From Membranipora membranacea (lineage: Eukaryota > Bryozoa > Gymnolaemata > Cheilostomatida > Membraniporidae): a DNA stretch of 64,000 nt. The stretch lies in NCBI GenBank assembly GCA_914767715.1, contig OU612065.1:40052001-40116000 (forward strand), written 5' to 3'. Numbering within the stretch: the first letter of the stretch is position 1; the number at the start of each line of letters is the position of its first letter. Shown one piece after another: positions 1-12,203 of the stretch. A program made the position numbers and the translations under genes. Below the pieces are notes generated by a model, which saw only the letters and a list, made by a program, of their open reading frames with translations, searched no databases and was not told the DNA's origin.

Positions 1-392
1 GGCATTTTTATATCGAATTAATATTAATTAAAGTCACTCATTGTTGTGCTGTTGTACGGTGAGTGAGTATAATGCAACCACACACAGGTCCCATGTCCCG
101 AGGGCCGTAACATCCACACACAACTCATCACAACCCAGGGTTAATGTGTTGTGGGCCATGTGACGCAGGGGGTTGGATCAAGTTGAAGTTAAAAGTTTAG
201 TTTGAACGCACCAAACCAACAAAGACCTTGACAAGATTATGGACTTGAGTTCCTACCTAGGCTTATATATATAATGTAAAATAAGGCTTGCAAGTAAGTC
301 CCAGGCCAGAGGCACCATGGGACTATCAGCATCTGGAGAACTTACAAGCATGTAATTGTATACTTCGCCAATCCGATGTCCATTGGCAAAGT

Positions 393-455
393 TAGCCTGT
401 CTTGAAAAGCTTTGTTGGAGGGTGGGCGCCGAAAAAAGCTTGTCAAGACAGGCTA
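393..455. repeat. Short palindrome nested in another MITE
   Basis: The ends TAGCCTGTCTTGA and TCAAGACAGGCTA are inverted copies about 35 bp apart. The insertion splits a palindromic MITE whose halves read ATTGGCAAAG on the left and TGGCAAAGTATACATGC on the right. A related word, AGCTTGTTAAGACAGGCT, recurs near 17082-17099 next to PEX11 exon 3. Confidence 0.5.
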
Positions 456-756
456 TGGCAAAGTATACATGCTCATAACCTCCACACAGTCACTGATCTA
501 AGCACACAATACAGCACTGACTTGAGTAAGTGTAACGTGTTGGTATATAACAGCAGAGTATTGGTTTAGTTCAGTGAGTGGGAAGGCTACTAGACTTGTA
601 ACTAGTAATCTGATTAAGTAGTAGTAATCGTACTACCTACAGTAAAGGCATCTGGAGTTACAATACAAGCATGTATACTTTGCCAATGTCCATGATCATG
701 ATCATGGACATTGGTCACCCATCCTAGTCCTTTCCAAGCAAGGTATAGGCCATGCA

Positions 757-825
757 TAGGCATCTGGAGTTACAAGCATGTCCAGTATCAACCATACTGG
801 ACATGCTTGTAACTCCAGATGCCTA
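757..825. repeat. Perfect 69 bp hairpin (32 bp arms, 5 bp loop)
   Basis: The left arm starts TAGGCATCTGGAGTTACAAG and the right arm is its exact reverse complement, separated by the loop CAACC. Identical arms imply a young or conversion-maintained MITE of the family seen elsewhere in the first 900 bases. Confidence 0.85.
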
Positions 826-1448
826 GAGGGCCTATGGTAAAGGCATGGGCCCCTGGGACCCATGAGTAAAGTAGAAAAAGAAATGATTAGTTAGTGAAGT
901 AGTAATGATGATGATTATTATTTAAACATACAAACGTTGGAAATATTTAGCTAAATTAGTGAGTGCTACTACTATACAAGGATGGAAACTGTTACCTGAA
1001 ACTTGCTGAGACTGGAAAGGAAAACACTACAGCAGTATAGTCTTCATTAGCAGAGTAGAGTATGCAGCTTTACAGAGCTTCTTCATGAAGAACACCACCA
1101 GGCATCAACCCAAATCCTGACCATGTTTTAGATTAGGCAGAAAATGAGATGACTACCCCTGATTGGCTTGGTGGGATTCAATTAACCAATTAGAATGTGC
1201 TTTCCAAATTTCCGCATTTTAGTCATTTCATCGTAAAACTGAGAAACACGCGTGCTAACGCGTACTTTCAAGAGAAATTCCGCATTTCCGCATTTTAGTG
1301 AACCCCTCAGTACGGCAACAAAATGCTAATTTTGCAATTTTTTAAAACCCAAAACTTCCTCATGAGCAAATTTAGTTAGTTAGGAAGACATTATTATTTA
1401 TTGCAAGAAGTCAGTTTATCCTCATTAATTGCTGTTAATACCTTTGTG

Positions 1449-4400
1449 ATGAGAAGGATGGCGACTGGCTTATTGCTTAGAGTCCTGTTTTGTAAGTATA
1501 ATCACATAATACTTCGGTATAATAGAATCAAGGAGGAGTTACTCCTTGCCTTGACTGAAACTTGATAGAGTGACTAATTATTATCATTTATTTGTACTTA
1601 TTCATCTATTTTAGTTAGTACCAGTCCAGTCCAAGGAGTCATTGTCATTAATAATAATAACAAACTTGTATGTTTATTATACTCCTTGATTATACCATGA
1701 TGGCCAATATTGATATTGGATATATATAGCCTTAGGCTTATTTATTTATTATGACAATAATTATAATTAATAGCAAGATTACTCTTTGATGATAATGTCT
1801 AGCCAAGGAAAGGAGTTGTTTCTCTGTGTCTGAGAAGAAAGGAGCAGATGTAAATAAAGCTACCCCATAAATGGACTCCAGCAACATGAAGGACTGTCTA
1901 AACAATGATCTAAAAAAGGCTTTAAGCAATTGATTAATCAAATTTCTGTTTACCTGTGTCTAACTTAACATTTTTATTCTTTGTGGCAGTGTGTAGCGCA
2001 GTCAGCGCCCAATACTATGGGCGGCTGATCTCAAATGGCTGGGGAGGCAGTGCATCCCATTCTCTAGCTGGCGATGTGTACGCCATTGACTCTACAAATA
2101 TTCAGATTATTGGATTTACTTTCGACAGCAGCCAATCACCGGCATGTTCAGGTGAATAACCACTATGGTTTTAGTCCATTGCTGACCCTGACTGCAGTCA
2201 AGTGTGTTAGTAGTAATGAACACCCGATTATCTTTCACTTCATGTAAAGTTATATTCCATCTATTCTTCTTTCACTGAACCTAGGCATCATATACTGACT
2301 TTATTTCAGATGCCAGATTCTACGGTGTTAACAAGTTAGACGATTCTCTAGAGGAGCTGACTAATCCCGATGGTTTGGAGTAAGTGTGAAGATATTTTCC
2401 TTGCATACACCTTTATTAGAAACGTATTCCAGGTTATTCCATCATATGAGCTTGCGCCACGTGCAGGGCAAAATCATTGCCAAATGGTGACTGCTGGTTC
2501 AAATTAACTTGTGTAAATTATGAAAAACTTTAATCAATTGAAAGATGTGAAAATTATCACTGTGTTTATGATTTTGACATGTCTTATTAAAATTATCGAC
2601 CAGTCGCTTGTGATAGCTAGTGATTAACAATAGCAACTAAGGAGATTTTTATGCCACATCTCAACCCATAATTCACTTTTGATACCAAGCCAACTTTTAT
2701 GTTGTCATAATTGCAATGATGGATGGTTTAAAATACATATTATTACTGACTAATTCTCCTCGTAAATTTGTAGAGGAGCAATATCCAACTACACATCACA
2801 GGATGTCACCGTGCCTCTACAGTCGAAATCACTAGCTGATTACAAAGCCGTAGGGGTTTATTGTAGCGACAACAATCCCCCGGTATGATTCCATGTAGTT
2901 ACTGCAATGTTTGCTGAGTAGATGTATTCTTGGTGTAGCTTGAGCACCAGATCTGATTGATAGCGGGTGCCATTAGCACCCCTCCATGAGATCAGCTCTG
3001 GTGCTCATGTTACCATGGAGATAGCATGAAACTCGTATCAAATAGTGTGCTGCAATTGGTGCTTTTGCAATTGTTTTATTTCTCTAGTTTACTTCATATA
3101 CACATAACATATAAATCTCCTTTCGTTGTATGCTAATACTAATACTTCCCTCTAGCTACTGGAGCGCTATTCAGTGCCGTGGAGAGATAACTACAGCCTC
3201 ATAAGTTAAATAACCCAAGCATTCATGAAGGATGGGGGGGACGGGAAGTTTGGGGGGCTCTGCTATCAGGACACAAACACCTTCCACCTCTCTCAGACTC
3301 CCAATGTTTTGAATTGATAATAAGATTATCTGATATATTTTTAGACACAGCTGGGAATAGCCACATTCCCTAACGGGTTCGCAGCGCCTGCTCCCCAGGT
3401 AATCGGACAATTCACAAGACGTGCACATCGTGTTCGATCAGGTGATGTCACCGTACTCAATGATAGGATGATCAAGATAGAGGATTTCAACTATGATGGT
3501 CAAGGACCAGGTAAGTCAGACTGGCTCTGTATACTGAGTTGTTTGTTATGCTCCGGACCTTACATCGGATATTTATAGATCCTGGTAGTAGATGGGAGAT
3601 TTCTGAGAAGCTTAGTGTGTTTGACATTAAAAGGTCTGTCTGTTGATCTATCATCTTTGAGTTCATTTAGAAAATTTATTCATCTTAATTGTTGCTAAAC
3701 CTTTTCCACATTATATATATTTATCATTGCTGCGCTTTTTTAGATGCATACTTTTATGTTGGTATATCAGAATCTGTAACTTTAGCTTCTGAACCTTATG
3801 GCAAGATTCCTGACGAGAACGGCATTGAGTAAGTTAAATCTATCTGATGTATGGTAGTAACAACATTTCTCACACCTTTGAATATGACTCAAACTTGAGG
3901 CCAAATGCTGTGTTATTATCTTCTGAGCACTCTAGGTCTATCTACTCTCAGTATATCACCAAAACTAAAATTTAAACCAGATAAAGTAAGATACTTGTTA
4001 CCTGGGATACGTGTTCAGGCTGCTGCAAGTGTCTGTTTGTGGCAATACATCACCAAATATTCATTCAATATAAATTGAATGTTAGATTGTGTACTGCCAC
4101 CGACACACACTTTCAGCTGTCTGAGCACTTAGACTACATGTTAGCTACCCTTATGATTGATTTTGAAGGCTTTAAAAACAGCGTGTCTGTTTTAAAACTT
4201 ATTTCTGTTGTGTATGTAATATTTTTATCGTTTATAGTAGCAGGAAGGCTACGGCTTACTCTGATAGGACGATTATCCTTTTACTGCCGGAGGATATATC
4301 GGCGGTGAATCTCAAGTGGCTATCTATGTACTGTATCAGCTATACACATAACTTTGGTGAGGTCTCCTTTCCTGATGATCTCAATGTGCCGCCATATCAA

Positions 4401-7400
4401 GAAGTTGGTGAGTTTCTATTTACATACTCTACATAGCATGTGTTAGTATGTAAGAAGTATTTCAGAGCTAGGGGCTTTTAGCACTGCATTCAGTTATCAA
4501 GCGAGCGCACATTCATTTATGTGACTTTACTAGTCAATAAGTTTAAAATAGCTACTTCTAGATATGTTTTGATTCTCCAAATCAAAAACATGTATTGCTC
4601 GTAACAGATTATTGATGATTAGCTGTGACCCGGGCAGAGGGATAAACTAGTAAGCAAGTAAACAACTCACAACATTAAACCCTCCATCTGACTGGGATGA
4701 TTGTTATGTTGTGCATGTTGTAATTAGCGTGATATATCTCCTGACTGACTGACTGACTGTCAATAATGCGCCTGCTTCCTTGTTCAGTCAGTGATTAGTA
4801 ATATCTTAGTATCTTTTGTTCAGTAACTTGTGTGCTCATGCTGCTGTTTTTAAATGCCAGGAATGAGTCACACATAATGTCACATCATGAGTTTGCATTA
4901 TATATTGAAGAGGGTTTCATGTTTGATAAGACTGAAAATAATTATGTTTGAGCACAATATATGATTAAAAGTTTTCATTGGATTGTAAATTTTTCAAATT
5001 GAAAATTCACTGATGAGTAATGCCGCTAAACATAGTATTTTCAATGATTTTGATAAATCAAAATTTACTAATATTCAAACCCATGAGTATAACAACTTAT
5101 TTGCAGCTCGCTAATTTGTGAAGAATTTTATCCAGTTTCTCGTAAGTGAATGTACAAACAAGCAGTACTACTGTGTTTTGTGTGTAGTATCAGTCAGCAG
5201 AGTTGTAATCCCAAAAGATTGGCTCCCATAAATTAGAAACCTTTCATGTGCCAAAGCAAGGCCTTTGCCATAAGTTCCAGCCTCCGTGTATAAAGAAAGG
5301 GAATTTCATGTGAGTCACGACAAGCCATTTTAACAGTAAACTTCTACTGCAAACTACATTGGGATATATTTTATGTATATATTTTTGCTCACATCTAACT
5401 CCCCAATTGCTTGTTTTTATTACACAGAGATTGATAGACAAGGACTGAACTGTGAGCCAATGAACGACAGATATCAGGTCGCCTGGTCTGTAGATGGAGA
5501 CATGATTAACTTTGAGCTCGCCGGTCTTATAGGTATGTAGTTCCTCAGTGTTCACATATATATGATATCTGTCCATTACAGGGTTCTGCTTAGTCATAAG
5601 GATATAGTACTGAGTAGCTCTATCTTACTGATTGTTCATAGATGGTACTACATTACGTCATAAATAAATTATATGCTTGTTGTATTGACAAGGGTTGAAT
5701 CAAGCTTACACTAGGCTGTCATCACATATAATAGCAATATCATTATGGTGATCTTCGTTTCGCTTCTGCTCTGCCATATTTTCTCACATACATACATACA
5801 TACATACATACATATGTGTTTCATGCTCACATATGGTTATATGCGGACAGATCGTGAGACAGAGTATATGTCGTTTGGTCTGAGTGGATCTGATGACACT
5901 TTCTCGATGCTCGGAGCTGATGTTGTAGTCGCTGATTTCCTGTCTGATAGTATGCCCAGGGCTGTGGATTACTACCTCACTGCTTATTCACAAGTAAGAT
6001 TCATACCCAGTTTAGCAGCAGTGATTGTTTGATTGGCTTATTGAATGATTCAATGATAGATTGACTGGATGATTGATTGATTCACTTGTATAGTGATACA
6101 TTCCATATGAAGACATAGTTTGATACAAAACTCTCTCCCATATTTATATTGTTGTGGAAAACAGTAAACAAGTATTTACTGTAAAGTAAGTATTTACTGT
6201 AAAAAGTAGTTTCGGTGAACTCTCCGCTCAATATTTGCTACAAAACATGTCTTGGTTTCATTGTTCCTCCTCAGAAACAACAAAATCAGAAAATCAGGAC
6301 ACTAAGATTATCTATGGTGCCTTGGATATACTTAAGATTTCATCATCGTTATTCCAAAGTAAAGGGAAGCATGAGATAAAAATGGCGATTCCAATCGTCA
6401 GCAATTTATAGACATATTGTGTTACATAATATACTGGACTAATGAGCGTTGAGATGACATGGTCATAGGTCGCTGTAAATTATTACACATGCCATAATTA
6501 CACGCCTCATATATTGTCGCTTCATTTAGATCTGGAACAAGGAACTTTGTGTCTTATTGCCAAATGAGTCAGTCATAGGTATGCTAGCTAAAAATATCAT
6601 AGAAAGGTGGGGGGATAAATATAATAGTAATTATAAAGTCCACACTATTTCATCTTCAGAGAAAACAAATTTTCCCTCATAGCTGTCAGAAAGAATATCA
6701 GTTTAGTGTTCTAATTGATCACTACGGAGTAAAATTTAGCTTAAATTCGAGCTACCAATTAGAGGGGCTCATTTGGACTTGTTTGTGCGATCACTTCCTG
6801 ATATACAAAGCTTATATCAACATCTCCCAGAGACTCCAAATTCTATCTTTCCTTAACTTGCTGTGACATGAGCTTGCTGAAGTGTATTTAATCACATTTT
6901 CAATTCCGGTGTACAAGTATGGTGAAGTTAGGGATGGAGGTCATGAAAAAAAGTGACTGATAATGGCACAAAATCATCTTGGATAAATATAAATAGTTTT
7001 TATTGCACAATTGCTCTCAGATTTCATGTGAAATCCGTACAATGAATACTTTTCTGTGCAGCATCTGGTCAATGCACATTTTTACTCTGCTTGTAGTGTG
7101 CGGCCAATGGAGGAGCATGTCCTGACAACTCTGAATATAATAATGCTGCAGATGATGTGCAGATGCCGACTGCCAGGTTTACTAACGGTATCCTCCGTAT
7201 ATCCTATCAGAGAAAGCTCAACACTACCGGTACTGTCACAATTATTCATTAAACATGCTGCCGAAAAAGAGCAAGTTTTGATGCGTACGTACTGCGTTCA
7301 AAGCTGTATCCTATCTGCCATTTGCGATTGAGTAAGGAGCAACCTTAAATGGAATTAAAATTTGTCAAACTACTGACTGAGATTAAGAATTTCATTGATA

Positions 7401-10400
7401 TATTATACCATCTGCTTCTCAGTATACAAGTTTTGAATCTCGTACCTTGCGACATCACAGGATTGGAACTTGACAGTAATTCAATCTGAGCTGAGCACCC
7501 CGTAAAGAAAATAAAACAACTGTAAGTTTATTCCAAGCCATTTAAACTTATTTTGTACCCACAGCAACTTGCATCCAAAAGATTACATTATGTCATTGTG
7601 TGTGGTATACACTTCGCAGATATCAATAAGGACAAGGTATACATGACAGATGGCACAGAACAACAGGTTGTTTGGGCGATCGGACCTCTGAATACTAACA
7701 AAGAGACTGCCAAACACTACGCACCCCCACGTGGTAGAATCTCAGGTATGATAAAATTGCGTTGCAATAATATTGAGGTGAAAAAAGAGTAACATATTAT
7801 GCGCGCTCCTTTTTCACCTCAGTCTGTAACATAAAACGATATATACAACAAGGAAAACGATAACCAATAGAAAATATGAGGTTCGATAAAAATATGTGGC
7901 TTGGTAGTACACCCTACTCAAACTGCTCTTGTGTGTCTTTTGGTTTAATATTGATGGAGTTCCACAACGTTGGATTTTTGGGAGATCTTTGAAGCGATAG
8001 GACCTGAGATCTTCCCTGATCGTGTCCTTCGACCAATGCTTTCTGTGACCTCCTCATCAGTGCGCATCTCATTCACTGCTCCATAATGAGGCACAAGTTA
8101 GAGGGAAGGGAATTACTTTTTATAGTTACGATGAGTAAAGATGAAATGACAGGCACATTTTGATTCCGCTCTAAATCCACACCGCATAAATCATTTTCTA
8201 AAATAATATTAAAATTTGTTTTAAAATTGTAATTTCAGCAAACAAAGCAATAAACTTTGGACGAGACCCTCCAGTAGATAATTGTCCAGCGTTTACTCTG
8301 GAGCCGGAGGAGGAGAAGCCTAAGTTTGTAGGAGATCACATCTATGGGGACGAGGATAAGAATGTGTTTACTGTAGAGATCGGACAGGCTGGCTCAGAAC
8401 AGGGATACAAGGCTATCACTGGTATGTTATACAATGTGCTCACTGTTATCTGAAATATTTTATCCATGATTCTGTCTGTTGTACTGTATTTGAATTCTAC
8501 GTTGTGTTTCAGTTCTCAGACCTCAGCTCACTTGTTGGGTAACCTTAATTTACCTGAATGATCATAACGCTATTGAGAAGGTGATTATGGTGTATTATTT
8601 TCAGAGCTCAATATGCTTATTCAATTTAAACAATGAATGAGGGAGTTCATTGATTTAAATGTCAGCTTCAATGACCTTTGGCTATACAGTATTCTGAATT
8701 CATATTTTCCATGCTTTTAGCAATTAACTAATCAGTACCAGTAAATCGGTATGTAAGAATACTGGTATAACCACTGAACTCCCTCAGGTTCTGTGGTATA
8801 ACTATCCATCGCTAAAATTGAAGTATTTAAAATTAAATATGTATGAGGAGATGATGCATACTCTTAATAATAAAATACATAATGTATGACTTCAGCTTTC
8901 ATCCTGTTGTGTCAACTGCCTTCGATGAATGATGTCAATTCTACAAGTATTTTATGTATTGTTTAAAGACTACCCAGGGACCAAAGTATGTTATAGTCAG
9001 GTAGCTGTAATAAAGCTGTGTCAGATTTGCATGGTAAAAAATGCTCAATGCTCTACTTGGCATGAGTTATTGATGGTGGAAAGTGCTTTCTATAAGGGAA
9101 GGTAACTCTCATGCTCTGCATTATGATGTCACAGTCTCCTGGATGTGCAACACAAGAAACAATCACTTTCGGGAGACTGTCACATCATAATGCAGAGAAT
9201 GGGAGTTACCTTCGCCTATGGAAGGCACTTTTTCCACCCTCAATAATTCATGCCAAGTAGAGCATTGAGCATTTTTTACCATGCAAATCTGACACAGCTT
9301 TATCATAAGTACTGCCTAACTAAAACATGTTTTGGTCTTTGGGTATGCTTTAAGTTCCAGGTGCTAACGCTTTTCGTACTAATGTGACTCCTATGTTTCA
9401 GGTTTACCTTCCTGGGGAATTGCCTGGTATGTAGATAATAAGCTGGTACCCGAACTTCATCTGAAAAGGGGCGTAACATATACCTTCAAGGTCAGAGGGG
9501 GTATTAATCCTGATGATGGATCAATGTATCATCCCTGGTATATTACTGATAGTGTAGAGGGCGGCTACGGACAGGTAATAAATATACCATTATTATGAGA
9601 TAACAGTATCCGATACACAAAGCTAATTGCATCGGATAACTTGTTTCATGAATAATTGAACTTTGGAAAATCTGCAGTTTTGGGTGATTTTTAGACTTTT
9701 TTTTATTTGAAACTACATGTACTTGTATATTACTATTTGAATTACGTTTGCACTAAGCTCAATTTCATAGTCGTAGGTCTTACGATAAAATTGTCGAATT
9801 TCAACTTAACTTATCGTATACCATTAATACTTCGGCCTGACTCTTATGAATTTGTATTTTCAGGACCCTCAAGGTGCCAATATTTACAAAGGGATGGTTG
9901 ATGGCTCACCTGTTGATTATGCTAGTGAGTAACCCAGGATAGATAACACATCATCGCAATATTTTTTTTGAGCCATATGATGGACACATTCAGTTTGAAC
10001 TTGAGCAGTCACAGTTGTCATTGTTTGATCGATTGGCTCATTACCTTGTTAAAACCATGATGAGAGAACTTGTGTTGTTTTTTAAAGTCTTGTGAGCCGT
10101 GACAGTACTGACTATAAATATAAATATAACAATGAACTTTTTCAGCCGGCGCTTATTGTGAATGGAAGCTCAGCGATGCTGCTATAAAGAAGGCTGACGA
10201 AGGTTTTGTGTATCAGTGTTTCCAGGAGTTAAGGAATGACCTTGACTTAGACTGTGTTTCTGGAGAGGGTACAGACTTTGAGTGGACGCCAGACTCCACC
10301 GTACCTGACACTGTATACTATCAGGTATAATAATATGATTGGTTTATTCTCAAATTATTTGAATGACCTGAGTTTGAGTGTGATAGAGCATTCTGATTCT

Positions 10401-11032
10401 GATTCTGAGCTGAGGTGGGTCATAGCTCTATGATAGAGATACGCTAGATCCAATGTCTAAGAGTCAAGAGTGGTCTGACGGTTAAAGGTAAGACTTGTGA
10501 TCTTAGAATCCTGGTTCGATTCCCGGCACAGGCTGTCCTATCTTATTTGACACTGGCGAGCCGTTCATTCTGGCCAGGGCTGTTCGGATCATGATAAATA
10601 AATACAGGAGGTCTACTGTGTGCTTGCACGCAGTATAAAGATCCCCATATGCTTCTTCGAAAAAGAGTAGCTGGCAAGGAGTAAGGGTAAAGGGTACTAC
10701 CCCACACAATCAACGCTTATGGGTGCTCGTTAAATAGACGGTCAAATAAAGACCTTGTGCATAGAAAGAAAGACTTGCTTTTTATGTTTTTTACTGCTCC
10801 TTTGTTTTGATCGGGCAAATGTATGCAGTAAATTTTCAACATTGTATAAATTCTTCCTCCATTTTAGTGCTATACTCATAAAAATCTTGGCTGGAAGATA
10901 AATCTCTATAATGAATTACCGCCTAAGAAAGACCAGACATTCGCTCCGGACTGTACAGGAGGCAGCGTTACAAGCTCCACAGTCAGCGCTGGTACAATAA
11001 TGATAGCCTTGTTGGCTGCTTTATTTGTGTAA
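1449..11032 (+). CDS. knk: Knickkopf/Skeletor-like secreted protein (2x DM13, DOMON, cupredoxin-like, GPI tail)
   Basis: Proposed exons: 1449-1491, 1990-2151, 2310-2379, 2774-2882, 3345-3510, 3744-3828, 4244-4407, 5428-5532, 5851-5993, 6530-6578, 7113-7229, 7620-7745, 8239-8421, 9402-9574, 9864-9924, 10146-10324, 10868-11032. They sum to 2100 nt, 699 residues, close to the length of insect Knickkopf. Residues 1-21 form a signal peptide (MRRMATGLLLRVLFLCSAVS, then A). Two DM13 domains follow (about 22-128 and 132-266), each with the family's YC near its end (GVYCSDNN; SMYCISYTHNFG). A DOMON domain (about 267-405), the Skeletor-type WAIGPLN segment and a cupredoxin-like region (about 450-660) come next, then a hydrophobic tail (MIALLAALFV) expected for GPI anchoring. 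In insects Knickkopf organises cuticular chitin at the cell surface; that role is inference here. The ATG at 1449 was chosen because its exon splices in phase to complete the signal peptide. The 7113 acceptor is the least certain: it was picked to keep frame and has a poor pyrimidine tract. Confidence 0.85.
2942..3006. repeat. Imperfect hairpin in a Knickkopf-like intron
   Basis: Outer arms GAGCACCAGATCTGAT and ATCAGCTCTGGTGCTC flank an inner stem GGGTGC/GCACCC. It lies in the intron 2883-3344 and is probably a small MITE remnant. Confidence 0.5.
5786..5814. repeat. (CATA)n microsatellite
   Basis: Seven tandem CATA units lie in the intron just upstream of the DOMON exon at 5851. Confidence 0.9.
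8963..9353. mobile_element. TTAA-flanked foldback transposon (MITE)
   Basis: A 383 bp element (8967-9349) sits between two TTAA tetranucleotides at 8963-8966 and 9350-9353. The two halves are long imperfect inverted repeats of about 170 bp: the left starts AGACTACCCAGGGACC, the reverse complement of the right starts AGCATACCCAAAGACC, and both continue through GTCAGATTTGCATGGTAAAA. TTAA duplications are typical of piggyBac and Kolobok superfamily elements. It lies in the intron 8422-9401 of the Knickkopf-like gene. A second, truncated copy lies at 34656-34862. No transposase is encoded. Confidence 0.8.
10463..10765 (+). mobile_element. tRNA-derived SINE
   Basis: The head carries a pol III A-box-like TGGTCTGACGGTTAAAGG and a B-box-like GGTTCGATTCC about 30 bases further on, the spacing of a tRNA-like promoter. 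The body (CACTGGCGAGCCGTTC, GTATAAAGATCCCC, TTCTTCGAAAAAGAGTA) is the non-tRNA part. It lies in the last intron of the Knickkopf-like gene. The tRNA fold is degenerate, so this is not called a tRNA gene. The 3' boundary is approximate. Confidence 0.6.
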
Positions 11033-11909
11033 TACAATATTAACTAACCAACACGGAGGTTTGCGTTCTGTTCACGCTCTGTTCACTTGCTATTCTGACT
11101 TTCCCACAATGAAACTTAACACTTTCTCTCTAACCTAATATATTTCTATTTTCTTGTTTTGTTTTTATTGTTGCAAGAAAAAAATAAGTGCCTTAAGATC
11201 TGATTGATGTCAATATGATGGCATTTCTGATTGTTGGTGGTATTGTTCATAGGTTAAGCTGGTTGCCATTAGTTTCAGTGAATGCCTGGTTGTTGGTCTG
11301 GTTCTTATAAGAACTGTCACTGTACTGGGCCATCACATCAATCTTTCCCACAACACACATTTTTCACGAGACACAGCTATCAAACTACTTATTATGGCAT
11401 ATTTAGCTGTAAGCTTTTAGAAGTAATTTTGCATGTTAAGATTTTATTGTACAATTTCTTTTAAATGACCCCAGTGTAACCTTGTTGTTTTATGGTCATA
11501 ATGATATATTTGCTCAAATTTAATTTTATTTACTGGTTAGTTCTCCAGTACCATGATACTAAGTAGGCACAATTTGAATAGCTTTAATCAATACTATTCA
11601 TATGAAAACTTAAAATAGTAAGAAAGCATTACATACCTGATTCTCTTAAAAACTTCTTCCTATTTGAGTCTAGATCCAAGTCATTTCAACAACTTTGATG
11701 ATGTTACCCTTCTACCTCCTTTTTTTGAATTGGTCACAGAATACCCTACATACGGCACAACCTGACATTATAAAATCTACAAACCAATTGAATATATCCG
11801 TAGATAGCATGAAGATGGTGGTGTTACGTACAAGAGATGAGTGGTAGGTGTTTGTAAGCAAACACAAAATTATTCTCATGCACACTAAATGCTGTAACTT
11901 GTTTTATAG

Positions 11910-12112
11910 TGAGCAGTTCTCCTGCGCCCTCAGTGACCAATACACCAGAAATGAATGGAACCAGCAGACAAACTACAGCTGCTGATCGTAATCTAATAAC
12001 ATTGATGGTCAGCCAATCATCAGCTGATAACGATATTGTGAAGGGCTCTGGTGCTGCACTTATATCATTCCCAGCAATTATTGGTGCAGTTATAGCAATC
12101 AATTATCTATAA
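11910..12112 (+). CDS. Possible alternative 3' exon of the Knickkopf-like gene
   Basis: After an acceptor (TTGTTTTATAG) this open stretch encodes about 67 residues: a Ser/Thr/Pro-rich stalk (starting SSSPAPSVTNTPEMNG) and a hydrophobic C-terminus (ALISFPAIIGAVIAINYL) ending at a stop. It starts in phase 1. The upstream terminal exon contains a possible phase-1 donor at 10992 (GCTG/GTACAA) just before its own hydrophobic tail. Splicing between them would keep frame and replace one GPI-type tail by a longer O-glycosylation-prone stalk plus tail. The donor is weak, so this is a prediction; a separate small gene is the alternative. Confidence 0.45.
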
Positions 12113-12169
12113 GTTGAGGAGAAAGTTTTGGTTTTACAGCTATGCAGACTTGAGAATGACCGACAAGAA

Positions 12170-12171
<2 letters not shown>

Positions 12172-12201
<30 letters not shown>
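12172..12201. repeat. (AT)n microsatellite
   Basis: About fifteen AT units lie shortly after the possible alternative tail exon of the Knickkopf-like gene. Confidence 0.9.

Positions 12202-12203
<2 letters not shown>

Larger units (their letters stand above)
1..1448. repeat. Spacer with a cluster of palindromic MITE fragments
   Basis: No gene is supported here. The stretch holds several pieces of one inverted-repeat family sharing words such as GCATCTGGAGTTACAAGCAT and ACTTTGCCAATGTCC, at about 300-475, 645-720 and 757-870. A further palindrome (393-455) interrupts the first piece. The promoter and 5' UTR of the Knickkopf-like gene should lie in the last few hundred bases, but I see no convincing TATA box for it. 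Confidence 0.55.

Noticed and set aside
1956-1989. Translation start at GTG 1956 for the Knickkopf-like protein
   Set aside because: GTG is not a normal nuclear start; the region is a pyrimidine tract ending in CAG, and exon 1449-1491 supplies a real ATG and completes the signal peptide in frame.
10470-10545. tRNA gene on the plus strand
   Set aside because: The tRNA-like head is followed by a SINE body and does not fold into a full cloverleaf.
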